Source of the DNA: Pseudomonas serboccidentalis
GTDB taxonomy: Bacteria > Pseudomonadota > Gammaproteobacteria > Pseudomonadales > Pseudomonadaceae
Reading direction: 5' to 3'
Assembly: GCF_028830055.1 (NCBI RefSeq)
Contig: NZ_CP101655.1
Span: 5,849,816 to 5,892,451 of the forward strand
DNA: 42,636 nucleotides
In this document: positions 8,441 to 16,005 of the stretch, one piece after another
How positions within the stretch are numbered: the stretch's first letter is position 1
How the letters are laid out: the number at the start of each line of letters is the position of its first letter
Notes under the pieces: model-generated
Databases searched by the model: none
What the model was told of the DNA's origin: nothing
Seen by the model: the letters and a program-made list of their open reading frames with translations, nothing else
Position numbers and translations under genes: made by a program

Positions 8441-8661
8441 TTACAGCAAGTCCGGGGCGAACTGGATCGGCTCATCTTCGCATCGAGGTGTTTGGCCAGG
8501 GCCTTGACCGTGTGGGTCTTGGCCAGCCCCGGCAGGCTTTCCAGCAGCAAGTGCCCGTTGGCCAACAGGCCGAGGTGGATCTGCCGAATGACCCGAGCCT
8601 GGCCAGGTACCGCTTCGGCGATGCTGGCTTGCAGGGCGTTGAGATCGGTGAGAGCGGTCAT
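8441..8661 (-). pseudogene. moxR-type AAA ATPase remnant, truncated and frameshifted
   Basis: The first 60 or so codons are a clear MoxR N-terminus: MTALTDLNALQASIAEAVPG, QARVIRQIHLGLLANGHLLL and the Walker A segment ESLPGLAKT. After LAKHLDAKM the frame is lost by one base: the frame in use reads SRSSSPRTCC, while the shifted frame reads DEPIQFAPDLL, matching the MoxR consensus SRIQFAPDLLPSDITG. Similarity stops there, at the end of the convergent lipoprotein gene. A normal MoxR has about 300-330 residues, so about 75 percent is missing. It is the last element of the minus-strand DUF1254 operon, 24 bases past the barrel gene. Confidence 0.8.
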
Positions 8662-8684
8662 GGGACAGCCCTTTGTTGGCCGGT

Positions 8685-9635
8685 CTAGAAAAACGCCAGG
8701 GTCAGGTTGACGGCGAAACCATTGCCTTCGGGGCGATTCCTGGTGTCGAACTCCGGCACCCAACGCGCGCTGATGTTGGCCTGGGCGTCGGCGAACTTGC
8801 CGGCCCAGCCGATCACCGGACCGGCGCCCACCGAGCGGCCACGGAAGCCATTCAGTGCGTCGGCGGTCTGGCCCTTGTCGTCGGTAACCTGCTGGATATA
8901 ACCGGCCGCGAGACCTGCGCTCCAGCCATTGCCAAAACCGTGGGTCCACAACGCATCGAGGGTGAAGATGTTGCCGTTGCGATAATCCGTGGTGGTGTTT
9001 TCGGTATAGAACTCCAGACCGCTGGACAGGGTGAACTCGCCACCCTTGCCATCCAGGTGGGTGAAGGCCACGGTCGGCATGAATGTGTAGTTGTTCTGCC
9101 CCGGGTTGGCCAGGCGGTTCTCGTTGTAGGCACCGGTCGGCACGTAGATCGGCAGGGAAAACGCGATGTGATTCAGTTCATCGAAGTGGTAACCGGCGGC
9201 AATCGGCGTCACCAGTGCATCGGCAAACTGAGTGCCGGAATCGCCGGTGCCGAGGGTCCGCCCACGCGGGCCGGTGATGGCCGCGTCGATGTCGGTGTAC
9301 TGCAGCGGAATGCCGATCGCCGAGGCGAAGTTCCACGGACCTTTGCCGGTGTCCCAGATGCGGGTCAGATTGGTCATGGTGTAGGAGACTTTCATGTCGA
9401 TCCCGGCACTGATTTCACCGGAAATCGGCGCGCCACGATTGCCTTTCAGCGAGCCGTCGTACCAGATGCTCGTCACCGATACCACCCAGCCTGGCTCCGG
9501 CGGGATGATCCCGGCGTTGGAGTAGACCTGTTGCCCGGTGATCGGCCGGCCAATACCACCCTCGGTTGCGTAGAGTTGAGTACTGCCGATCATGCACAGC
9601 GCCAACAGCGAACGCACAACACAAGGCTTGACCAT
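8685..9635 (-). CDS. SphA/MetA-like outer-membrane beta-barrel protein
   Basis: A 316-residue predicted outer-membrane channel of the 'phenol degradation meta pathway' (Phenol_MetA_deg, SphA) family, thought to pass hydrophobic substrates. It has a signal peptide (cleavage near STQLYA), alternating amphipathic strands throughout and a C-terminal aromatic residue (VNLTLAFF) expected for BAM recognition. Family landmarks are PEPGWVVSVTSIWYDGS near the N-terminus and ALWTHGFGNGWSAGLAAGY in the middle. Start ATG 9635 has GGAG six bases upstream; a TTG one codon earlier is less likely. It follows the DUF1254 gene by 12 bases, in the same operon. Confidence 0.82.
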   Translation of the reverse strand: MVKPCVVRSLLALCMIGSTQLYATEGGIGRPITGQQVYSNAGIIPPEPGWVVSVTSIWYDGSLKGNRGAPISGEISAGIDMKVSYTMTNLTRIWDTGKGPWNFASAIGIPLQYTDIDAAITGPRGRTLGTGDSGTQFADALVTPIAAGYHFDELNHIAFSLPIYVPTGAYNENRLANPGQNNYTFMPTVAFTHLDGKGGEFTLSSGLEFYTENTTTDYRNGNIFTLDALWTHGFGNGWSAGLAAGYIQQVTDDKGQTADALNGFRGRSVGAGPVIGWAGKFADAQANISARWVPEFDTRNRPEGNGFAVNLTLAFF

Positions 9636-9647
9636 CAATGGCTCCGC

Positions 9648-11051
9648 TTATTGTTTTGAACTGACGGGGGTGAGCTGCGGCATCCTCCATTCGCCGTTGG
9701 TCACTTCCGGTTTGGGCAGATAGAGCCGCAAGATCCCGTAGAACGGCCCGTTCGGCGCCGGCAGCCAATTGGCCTGCTGGTCCTTGCCCGGGTTCTTGTG
9801 CTGCACATACAGGGTCAGACCGCCGTCGGCATCGAGCGTCAGCCCGGGCAGCATCCGCGAGTTGATCAGGTAGCGGTTGAGCGGGTTGGCTACCAGCAAT
9901 TTGCTCTTGCCGTCGTACATCGTCAGCGACCAGAACGCATCGGCCGGGGGCAGGGCACCCTTGTCGAAATGCAGGGTGTAATCGTGTTTCGAGGCGTCGA
10001 CCGGTTGCCCGTCCTTGTCAACGAAGTAGCCGATGTAGTTCGCCTCTTCGGCGGAGTTGCCGAAGATACCCATATTGGCCCCGGCGTAGCGGTACAGGTA
10101 GTTGCCCTTGAGGTGATCGCGGGTGCCGAACAGGTCACCGCTGCTGAGCTTGTGCGCGTCGACCTGGTCTTTCTTGAACGCGGCGAACTCGGCCTTGGCG
10201 TCGCTGATGCCGTCTTCCAGCGCCTTGCGTTGTTGGGCGCTGAGTTTGCCCGGATCAAAGGGCTGGCCGGCACCGATGCCGATTTTGGCGAAACGCGCGA
10301 GCAGGTCTTTCTCGACGTCCTGCGGCGGCGTGAAGGCGAGCAGGAAGTTCAGGTAACGGAACAGGTCCGGGGTCTCACTCATGGTCGGCGTGGGTTTCGG
10401 CCAACTGACTTTTGGTGCCGGTGCCGGGGCTTTCTGTTTCAGGTAATGGCTGAGGGGTTCGACCTTGTAGCCTTTCTGGATCTGCTTGACCTTGCCCAGA
10501 TCCTTTTCATCGAACAGCTGCGTGCGGTACAGCGCGTAAGTGATGTTGCTTTCGCTGCGCAGCAGGCGATCGATATTCACCGGTTGCTGGCCCTGCCATT
10601 CCGGCCCGGCAATCATGAAATGGCCGCCATTGTTGCCGGTACTGCGGGTGCCCAGATAAGCGAAGTTCTGCGTGTAGGCGTCGATCAACTGCACCGAGTA
10701 GTAACGGTGTTCCTCGATCGGCGGCAGGGTCAGGATCAGCGGCTCGGCGCGCAGGTCCATCCAGACGAACGAGTAGGGCGTGTCGGCATTCGGCGTGACG
10801 AAGGCGGTGTCCTTGGCGGTGAAGGCCTTGGCAGTGTTGCCGATCTGGTTGAACGGCGCCTTGAAGTTCGGGCTCTTGCGGTCGACGGCCTGGATGTAGA
10901 GGGTCTTGTACATCTCCACCACCGGGAAGCCATACAGATAGGCCTCTTTGGCAATGCCCCGGGCTTCTTCAGGGCTGGCGCTGAAATCGGCCCAGGCGCT
11001 GCAGCTCAGAGTCAGGGCAAGGCTGGTCAGTAACAGATTGCGTGTGTGCAT
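9648..11051 (-). CDS. DUF1254/DUF1214 secreted protein (downstream copy)
   Basis: A 467-residue exported protein. The signal peptide is residues 1-21 (cleavage near CSAWA). The DUF1254 domain follows (AYLYGFPVVEMYKTLY, FVTPNADTPYSFVWMDLR, EHRYYSVQLIDAYTQNF), then the C-terminal DUF1214 domain (FWSLTMYDGKSKLLVANP, RYLINSRMLPGL, NWLPAPNGPFYGILRLYLP). Start ATG 11051 has AAGGAAG upstream. It lies 12 bases after the paralogous upstream gene. The family has no firmly established reaction; members are periplasmic and often sit beside MetA-like barrels, as here. Confidence 0.88.
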   Translation of the reverse strand: MHTRNLLLTSLALTLSCSAWADFSASPEEARGIAKEAYLYGFPVVEMYKTLYIQAVDRKSPNFKAPFNQIGNTAKAFTAKDTAFVTPNADTPYSFVWMDLRAEPLILTLPPIEEHRYYSVQLIDAYTQNFAYLGTRSTGNNGGHFMIAGPEWQGQQPVNIDRLLRSESNITYALYRTQLFDEKDLGKVKQIQKGYKVEPLSHYLKQKAPAPAPKVSWPKPTPTMSETPDLFRYLNFLLAFTPPQDVEKDLLARFAKIGIGAGQPFDPGKLSAQQRKALEDGISDAKAEFAAFKKDQVDAHKLSSGDLFGTRDHLKGNYLYRYAGANMGIFGNSAEEANYIGYFVDKDGQPVDASKHDYTLHFDKGALPPADAFWSLTMYDGKSKLLVANPLNRYLINSRMLPGLTLDADGGLTLYVQHKNPGKDQQANWLPAPNGPFYGILRLYLPKPEVTNGEWRMPQLTPVSSKQ

Positions 11052-11063
11052 GGCGCTTCCTTG

Positions 11064-12515
11064 TCATTGTGCGAGCGTGATGTCGTCGAGTTTCCAGCTC
11101 TTGTCGAAATACGCTTCGGTCGGCGCGTACAGACGGAAATAACTGAACCAGTGTTTGCCCGGCAGGGTTTGCACCCAGTTGTTTTCAAAGCCCTTGGGCG
11201 CGGTCGGGCCGAAGTACAGATCCACTGAGCCGTCGGGGTTTTTCTTCAGGTCTTGACGCGAGGACAGGTCGGCCTTGCGCTGCGGGTTATCGATCAGACA
11301 GCGGCTGGCGATGTCGTAAACGGTCATTGACCAGAACTGTTTGGCCGGCGGGTTGGCGCCAACGTGCAAGCGATAATGCTTGCCGCCGTCGAGCCAGTCG
11401 CCCTTGGCGTCGGTGTAGGCGCCGAGATAGGTCTGGCCCAGCCCTGGTGTTTTGGAAACCATGCCCTTGGTGTTGGTGACCGCCTCGTAGAACCACGCGC
11501 TGCGTTCCCACAGCTGGTCGTAATAGGCCACGCGTTGTGACGGCTCGGCGATGTTCAGCACTGTGTCCCAATGCCGGTCGGGCCAGTACTGGGCGTCGGG
11601 GAAACGCTTGGCGAAGGTGTTGGCCTTGGCGATCAATTCGCCGACCTCGACCCCTTGCTCCAATGCCTTGCGTTGCCGGGTGTTGGGGTTGAAGGGTTTG
11701 TCCTTTTCGATGCCCAGACTGGCAAGCATCGCCATGTAGAAACGGTCACGTTCATTGACCGGTTCTTTCTGGATGATCTGGTGCAGGCGTTCCCAGTAGG
11801 CAATGCCCCCCGGCTGTGTGCCCGACCACGGCTTGCCTTGCGGCGAGAGCAGGCGGGTGTCGCCCGGATTACTGCGCTGGGCGTACGGGTACATCTTGAA
11901 TTTCCCGACCAGCGCCTTGCCCTTGGCCGGGTCCGGATCGAGCACGCGCAAACCTACCAGCACATTCATGGTTTCCGATTTGGCCAGGTAGTACTGGCCG
12001 GCATCCGCCGGTGGTTCGGCACCCGGTGGCAGTACCAGGTATTTACCGCCCTGGCCCTTGTCGGGGCCGGTCTGGCCCATGTCGATGATCGCCCGCTGCC
12101 AGAAATCACCGATGCCGCCAGCGGTAGGCCCCGGTGGCAACTCGATCACCAGCGGCCCGGTTTCACCCAGATCGACGAACCCGAGAATGTAAGGGGTGGT
12201 GGCATTGGCGGTGATCACCCCGAGCTTGTCTTCGTAGCTGTTGAGGATCATCAGATCGCCGCTGCGTGCACCGAGCTTGTCGCGAAACGCTTCCTGCCAC
12301 TGGGCGTAGGACACCAGCGGCAAGGCCCACAGATAACTCTGGGTCGCCTGCTGGAAATCCAGTTCGGCGTACAGTTTGGCAATCGAGTCATGGGTCGGCA
12401 GCTCGCCCTCCATGGCGATCTTGCCGATGCGTGTATCGAGGTCCTGGGCGCCGACACCACAACTGGCGAACAACGTCATCAGGCTGAAACCGGCGGCGCG
12501 AAGTGCAATGTGCAT
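11064..12515 (-). CDS. DUF1254/DUF1214 secreted protein (upstream copy)
   Basis: A 483-residue exported protein, divergent paralogue of the next gene. Start ATG 12515 is chosen because AAGGA lies seven bases upstream and the signal peptide then begins properly (MHIALRAAGFSLMTLFASCG, cleavage near GVGA); an in-frame start at 12536 would add seven polar residues. DUF1254 motifs: SYLWALPLVSYAQWQEAF, ANATTPYILGFVDLGETGPL, GIGDFWQRAIIDMGQTGPD. DUF1214 motifs: FWSMTVYDIASRCLIDNPQ, GPTAPKGFENNWVQTLPGK, WFSYFRLYAPTEAYFDKSW. Function unknown. It is preceded by a decayed barrel-type gene whose stop lies 10 bases upstream. Confidence 0.87.
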   Translation of the reverse strand: MHIALRAAGFSLMTLFASCGVGAQDLDTRIGKIAMEGELPTHDSIAKLYAELDFQQATQSYLWALPLVSYAQWQEAFRDKLGARSGDLMILNSYEDKLGVITANATTPYILGFVDLGETGPLVIELPPGPTAGGIGDFWQRAIIDMGQTGPDKGQGGKYLVLPPGAEPPADAGQYYLAKSETMNVLVGLRVLDPDPAKGKALVGKFKMYPYAQRSNPGDTRLLSPQGKPWSGTQPGGIAYWERLHQIIQKEPVNERDRFYMAMLASLGIEKDKPFNPNTRQRKALEQGVEVGELIAKANTFAKRFPDAQYWPDRHWDTVLNIAEPSQRVAYYDQLWERSAWFYEAVTNTKGMVSKTPGLGQTYLGAYTDAKGDWLDGGKHYRLHVGANPPAKQFWSMTVYDIASRCLIDNPQRKADLSSRQDLKKNPDGSVDLYFGPTAPKGFENNWVQTLPGKHWFSYFRLYAPTEAYFDKSWKLDDITLAQ

Positions 12516-12525
12516 TGCAATATCC

Positions 12526-12903
12526 TTATTTTCCAAACGTCACGTTGATGCCCGTGTACAGGGTGAATTGCGGCAGACCGTCACCCTTGCGGTCCACAGC
12601 GGCTCGATGAAGGCGTTGAGGATGTGGCTGCCGGACTTCCAGACCTTGCCCACGCCCGGGCCGATGGGTATTGCTGTAGCCATTATGCGGATCGGGGCGG
12701 GGGCTGATCGGCACGGTGGCGCGCAGCAACACGTCGTTGGTGTGGGCGTTGGAGTCGTAGAGTCGGGGCGGGTACTTGTCCTGCAGGTTCGCACCGGGTG
12801 CGATATTGCTTTTATTGGAGTCTTCGGCGTTATTCGCCTGCGCGCACGTGGCGGCCAGCAAACCGGTCAGAAAAAGAGTCTTCCCCACTCGATTGAACGT
12901 CAT
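12526..12903 (-). pseudogene. Remnant of a MetA/'neuromedin U'-type outer-membrane protein gene
   Basis: This reads through as 125 codons but is a collapsed gene. Residues 1-73 are a normal start: signal peptide with cleavage near CAQA, then SNIAPGANLQDKYPPRLYDS and DVLLRATVPISPRPDPHNGY. The family's central 110 or so residues are absent. The C-terminal part appears in two frames: PIGPGVGKVWKSGSHILNAF is encoded in the neighbouring frame, and the original frame resumes for KGDGLPQFTLYTGINVTFGK, the usual C-terminus. So there was an internal deletion plus two compensating frame changes. It is the first element of the DUF1254 operon. Confidence 0.8.
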
Positions 12904-13207
12904 CCCCGATTCTCTGGTGGCTCATAGACAACTCGGCACTTGGCGGCCGTTAGGGCGTAATCCCTTCCTTATCAAGAAGGTAGGACGCGCCCGATTGACG
13001 CTAGCAGCTAATGGGGCGTTAGCCAGTGGAATGAATTAATTCTTTGGTTCTGTGTAAGGCTTCGCAGGAAGTTGTGTACTGAAGCGTTAATGCCAAGACA
13101 ACGCCCCTCTGTAGGAGCTGCCGCAGGCTGCGATCTTTTGATCTTGTTTTAGTCGATCAACATCAAAAGATCGCAGCCTGCGGCAGCTCCTACAGAGGAT
13201 AGTGGGG
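12904..13207. other. Intergenic stretch, promoter side of DUF1254 operon plus REP
   Basis: About 300 bases without a gene. The first 200 bases are moderately AT-rich and must carry the promoter of the minus-strand operon, but I cannot assign one. The rest is the REP pair at 13106-13198. Confidence 0.4.
13106..13198. repeat. REP pair, family A
   Basis: Arms CCTCTGTAGGAGCTGCCGCA and complement form a stem of more than 30 bp around a short AT-rich loop. It sits just past the 3' end of the YCII gene (stop at 13208). Confidence 0.85.
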
Positions 13208-13636
13208 TCAGGCGTTTTTCTTCGCCTGCTCGCGAATTCGCTCCTCCTGCGCACGCGCTTCCGGGGTGAACTCGGCACCGAAGTCCTCGGCGGAAAATAT
13301 CTGTCGAATCTCGATTTCTGCCTCGGTGCCCGGCATCGGGTTCGGGCAGCGCTTGACCCACTCGATGGCTTCTTCCTTCGACTTCACTTCCCAGATCCAG
13401 TAACCGGCCACCAGCTCCTTGGTCTCGATGAACGGGCCGTCGATGACCGTGCGTTTATCTCCGGAAAACCGCACGCGCGCGCCTTTGCTGCTGGGGTGCA
13501 GGCCGTCGGCGTCGATGAGGATGCCGGCCTTGACCAGTTCTTCGTTGAAATTGCCCATGGCGGTGATCAGCTCTTCGCTGGGCATGATGCCGGCTTCGGA
13601 GTCGGCGCTGGCTTTGACAAGGATCATGAATCGCAT
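13208..13636 (-). CDS. YCII/DGPF-domain family protein
   Basis: A 142-residue small soluble protein of the YCII-related superfamily (dimeric alpha+beta barrel fold). Diagnostic segments are MRFMILVKASADSE at the start, GADGLHPSSKGARVRF-like (here DADGLHPSSKGARVRFSG), VIDGPFIETKELVAGYWIWE, the DGPF motif, and SKEEAIEWVKRCPNP. Such proteins are usually called 'PhnB-like/YCII' and often accompany ECF sigma factors; none is adjacent here. Start ATG 13636 has GGAG nine bases upstream. The charged tail RAQEERIREQAKKNA is probably disordered. Precise function unknown. Confidence 0.85.
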   Translation of the reverse strand: MRFMILVKASADSEAGIMPSEELITAMGNFNEELVKAGILIDADGLHPSSKGARVRFSGDKRTVIDGPFIETKELVAGYWIWEVKSKEEAIEWVKRCPNPMPGTEAEIEIRQIFSAEDFGAEFTPEARAQEERIREQAKKNA

Positions 13637-13789
13637 GGTGGTTGCTCCAGGGAATGGGGTGGATTCATGGTTTAGTCGAACGGGCCGCGCATGAATCGAC
13701 AGGTCTTCTAAATAAAGATGCAGACCTGCGCTTTAACCAGCATCAACCCTTACGAGATGTGTCCGCCATGGGAACATGCTGCAACTATT

Positions 13790-13878
13790 TGTAGGCGTGA
13801 GCCTGCTCGCGATGGCGGTGTATCAGGCAACAATCAGGCGACTGACTTGACGCAATCGCGAGCAGGCTCACTCCTACA
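13790..13878. repeat. REP pair, family B
   Basis: Arms TGTAGGCGTGAGCCTGCTCG and AATCGCGAGCAGGCTCACTC surround about 40 bases. The left arm carries one substitution (GCG for GAG) relative to the family. It lies in the 385-base gap between the YCII and tpx genes. Confidence 0.82.
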
Positions 13879-13920
13879 GGGGGAACGACGGCGGCTTTGT
13901 ATACAATTCTCTGTTCGCTC

Positions 13921-13941
13921 CCCTGACAATTTCAATCAGGG
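13921..13941. promoter_or_regulatory. Small dyad upstream of tpx
   Basis: CCCTGA-N9-TCAGGG lies about 80 bases before the tpx ATG, in the promoter-sized part of the gap 13879-14021. It could be an operator or a leader hairpin. No known binding motif was recognised, and the remaining bases show no clear promoter by eye. Confidence 0.3.
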
Positions 13942-14021
13942 CATAGGTCGTCGGACAATTTCGTGGTTAACTTCGGCCTCTTGCATGCTTTTCAACCAAA
14001 AACGCTAGAAGGACTCAAGTC

Positions 14022-14522
14022 ATGGCTCAAGTCACCCTTAAAGGCAACCCGGTTCAAGTCAACGGCCAGTTGCCACAAGCCGGTTCCAAGGCGCCAGCCT
14101 TTTCCCTGGTTGCCGGCAATCTGTCCGACGTCACCCTGAAAGACTACGCCGGCAAGCGCAAAGTGCTGAACATCTTCCCAAGCGTCGACACCCCGACCTG
14201 CGCGACTTCGGTACGCAAGTTCAACGCTCAGGCCAACGACCTCGCCAACACCGTGGTGCTGTGCATCTCGGCTGACCTGCCATTCGCCCAGGCCCGTTTC
14301 TGCGGCGCTGAAGGCCTGGAAAACGTACAAAACCTGTCGACCCTGCGCGGCACCGAGTTCATCGAGAACTACGGTGTGGCCATCGCAGACGGCCCGCTCA
14401 AAGGCCTGACCGCCCGTGCGGTGGTGGTTCTGGACGAGAACGACAACGTTCTGCACAGCGAGCTGGTCAAGGAAATCGCTGAAGAACCCAACTACGAAGC
14501 AGCACTCGCCGTACTGAAATAA
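14022..14522 (+). CDS. tpx: Thiol peroxidase (atypical 2-Cys peroxiredoxin)
   Basis: A 166-residue peroxiredoxin that reduces H2O2 and alkyl hydroperoxides with electrons from thioredoxin. The peroxidatic cysteine is C60 in [15 protein letters not shown] and the resolving cysteine is C94 in ARFCGAEG, the Tpx arrangement. T57 and R128-type active-site context is present (the conserved arginine is in [16 protein letters not shown]). Length equals the family norm. Start ATG 14022 follows AGAAGGA. The gene is monocistronic, with its own intrinsic terminator just downstream. Confidence 0.95.
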   Translation: MAQVTLKGNPVQVNGQLPQAGSKAPAFSLVAGNLSDVTLKDYAGKRKVLNIFPSVDTPTCATSVRKFNAQANDLANTVVLCISADLPFAQARFCGAEGLENVQNLSTLRGTEFIENYGVAIADGPLKGLTARAVVVLDENDNVLHSELVKEIAEEPNYEAALAVLK

Positions 14523-14539
14523 GCGCTTTTACAATTGTT

Positions 14540-14570
14540 AACGGCCTGGCTCTGTCCAGGCCGTTTTCAT
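14540..14570 (+). terminator. Intrinsic terminator of tpx
   Basis: A perfect 10-bp stem AACGGCCTGG / CCAGGCCGTT with a six-base loop, followed by TTCATTT, starts 18 bases after the tpx stop. It isolates tpx from the efflux operon. Confidence 0.85.
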
Positions 14571-14697
14571 TTGTGTATCAGTGTTTTGCCTCATACCTTG
14601 AAACGTAAGTTGAAGGTAAATTGCCGGTAAAGCTGCTTTGCTTAAATCCTGCCAGTGCTTATCGTTCAGCCTCCCGTAAAAGAAGCCCACGCGCCCA

Positions 14698-16005
14698 ATG
14701 GTTAATCACTCCATGCAATCGTCCCCTCGCAACTCCCGTCGCTGGCTGATCAGCCTGCTCGTCCTGTTGGTCATCGCCGTGCTCTGCTGGAAATTCTGGC
14801 CCGCCGGTTCGGCCCTCAAGGAGGGCGGCGAGAAAGCCGCGACCGGCCATGCCGGACGTTCGGGGGTGATGCGCCCAGGCTTCGGCGGCGCGGCCGGGCC
14901 GATTCCGGTGCGGGTGGCTGCGGCGGTCACCGGTGACTTCCCGCTGTACTACAAGGCGCTGGGCACGGTGACCGCGCTCAACACCATCAACGTGCGCAGC
15001 CGGGTCGGCGGGGAGCTGGTGAAGATCAATTTCGAGGAAGGGCAGATGGTCAAGGCCGGTGACCTGCTGGCAGAAATCGATCCGCGTCCGTACCAGAACG
15101 CCTTGCTGCAGGCTGAAGGCACCTTGCTGCAGAATCAGGCGCAGCTGAAAAACGCTCAGGTCGATGTCGAGCGTTATCGCGGCCTGTACAAGGAAGACAG
15201 TATCGCCAAGCAGACCCTGGACACCGCCGAAGCGCTGGTCGGCCAGTACCTGGGCACGGTCAAGACCAATCAGGCGGCGGTCAACGACGCCAAGCTCAAT
15301 CTCGAATTCACCAAAATCCGCGCACCGATTGCCGGACGCGTCGGCCTGCGTCAGCTCGACGTCGGTAACCTGGTGGCGGCCAACGACACGACCTTCCTCG
15401 CAGTGATCACCCAGACCCAGCCCATCAGCGTGGTATTCACCCTGCCGGAAAACAACCTCGAAACCGTGCTCGCCCGCTACCACAGCGGCGCCAGACTGCC
15501 GGCCGAAGCGTGGGACCGTGGCGACACGAAAATCCAGGCCAGCGGCGTGCTGCAAAGCCTCGACAACCAGATCGACGTCGCCACCGGCACCCTGAAATTC
15601 AAAGCCCGTTACGACAACCGCGATCAAGCGCTGTTTCCCAACCAGTTCGTCAACGTCCACCTGCTGGCCGACACGCTCAAAGGCGTCGTGCTGGCCCCGT
15701 CGGCGGCGATTCAGTTTGGCACCAACGGCACCTTCGTCTACGCCCTGGACGGCGACAAGAAAGTCACCATCCGCCAATTGAAGATCGGCGCGAGCGACGG
15801 CAACAACACCGTGGTTACCGAAGGTCTGGCCGCAGGCGACCGCGTGGTGCTCGAAGGGACTGATCGTCTGAAAGAGGGCAGTGAGGTGGAAGTGGTCAAC
15901 GACAGCAATGACGTGCCGACCACCCCGACCGGGCACCTGCAGGGCAAGCCTGCCGCCAATACGCCGGACGCCGCCGTGACTGACAAGGCCAAGAAGGGCG
16001 CATGA
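14698..16005 (+). CDS. muxA: RND efflux periplasmic adaptor, MuxA/MdtA-like
   Basis: A 435-residue membrane fusion protein joining inner-membrane RND pumps to the outer-membrane channel. It has one N-terminal membrane anchor ([19 protein letters not shown]), a Gly/Ala linker, a split lipoyl domain ([20 protein letters not shown], and [20 protein letters not shown]), an alpha-hairpin between them, a beta-barrel domain and a C-terminal low-complexity tail. The gene order adaptor-pump-pump-channel matches mdtABC-tolC-like systems and P. aeruginosa muxABC-opmB. Starts at 14698 or 14713 are both possible; neither has a strong ribosome site. The stop overlaps the next start (ATGA). Confidence 0.92.
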   Translation: MVNHSMQSSPRNSRRWLISLLVLLVIAVLCWKFWPAGSALKEGGEKAATGHAGRSGVMRPGFGGAAGPIPVRVAAAVTGDFPLYYKALGTVTALNTINVRSRVGGELVKINFEEGQMVKAGDLLAEIDPRPYQNALLQAEGTLLQNQAQLKNAQVDVERYRGLYKEDSIAKQTLDTAEALVGQYLGTVKTNQAAVNDAKLNLEFTKIRAPIAGRVGLRQLDVGNLVAANDTTFLAVITQTQPISVVFTLPENNLETVLARYHSGARLPAEAWDRGDTKIQASGVLQSLDNQIDVATGTLKFKARYDNRDQALFPNQFVNVHLLADTLKGVVLAPSAAIQFGTNGTFVYALDGDKKVTIRQLKIGASDGNNTVVTEGLAAGDRVVLEGTDRLKEGSEVEVVNDSNDVPTTPTGHLQGKPAANTPDAAVTDKAKKGA

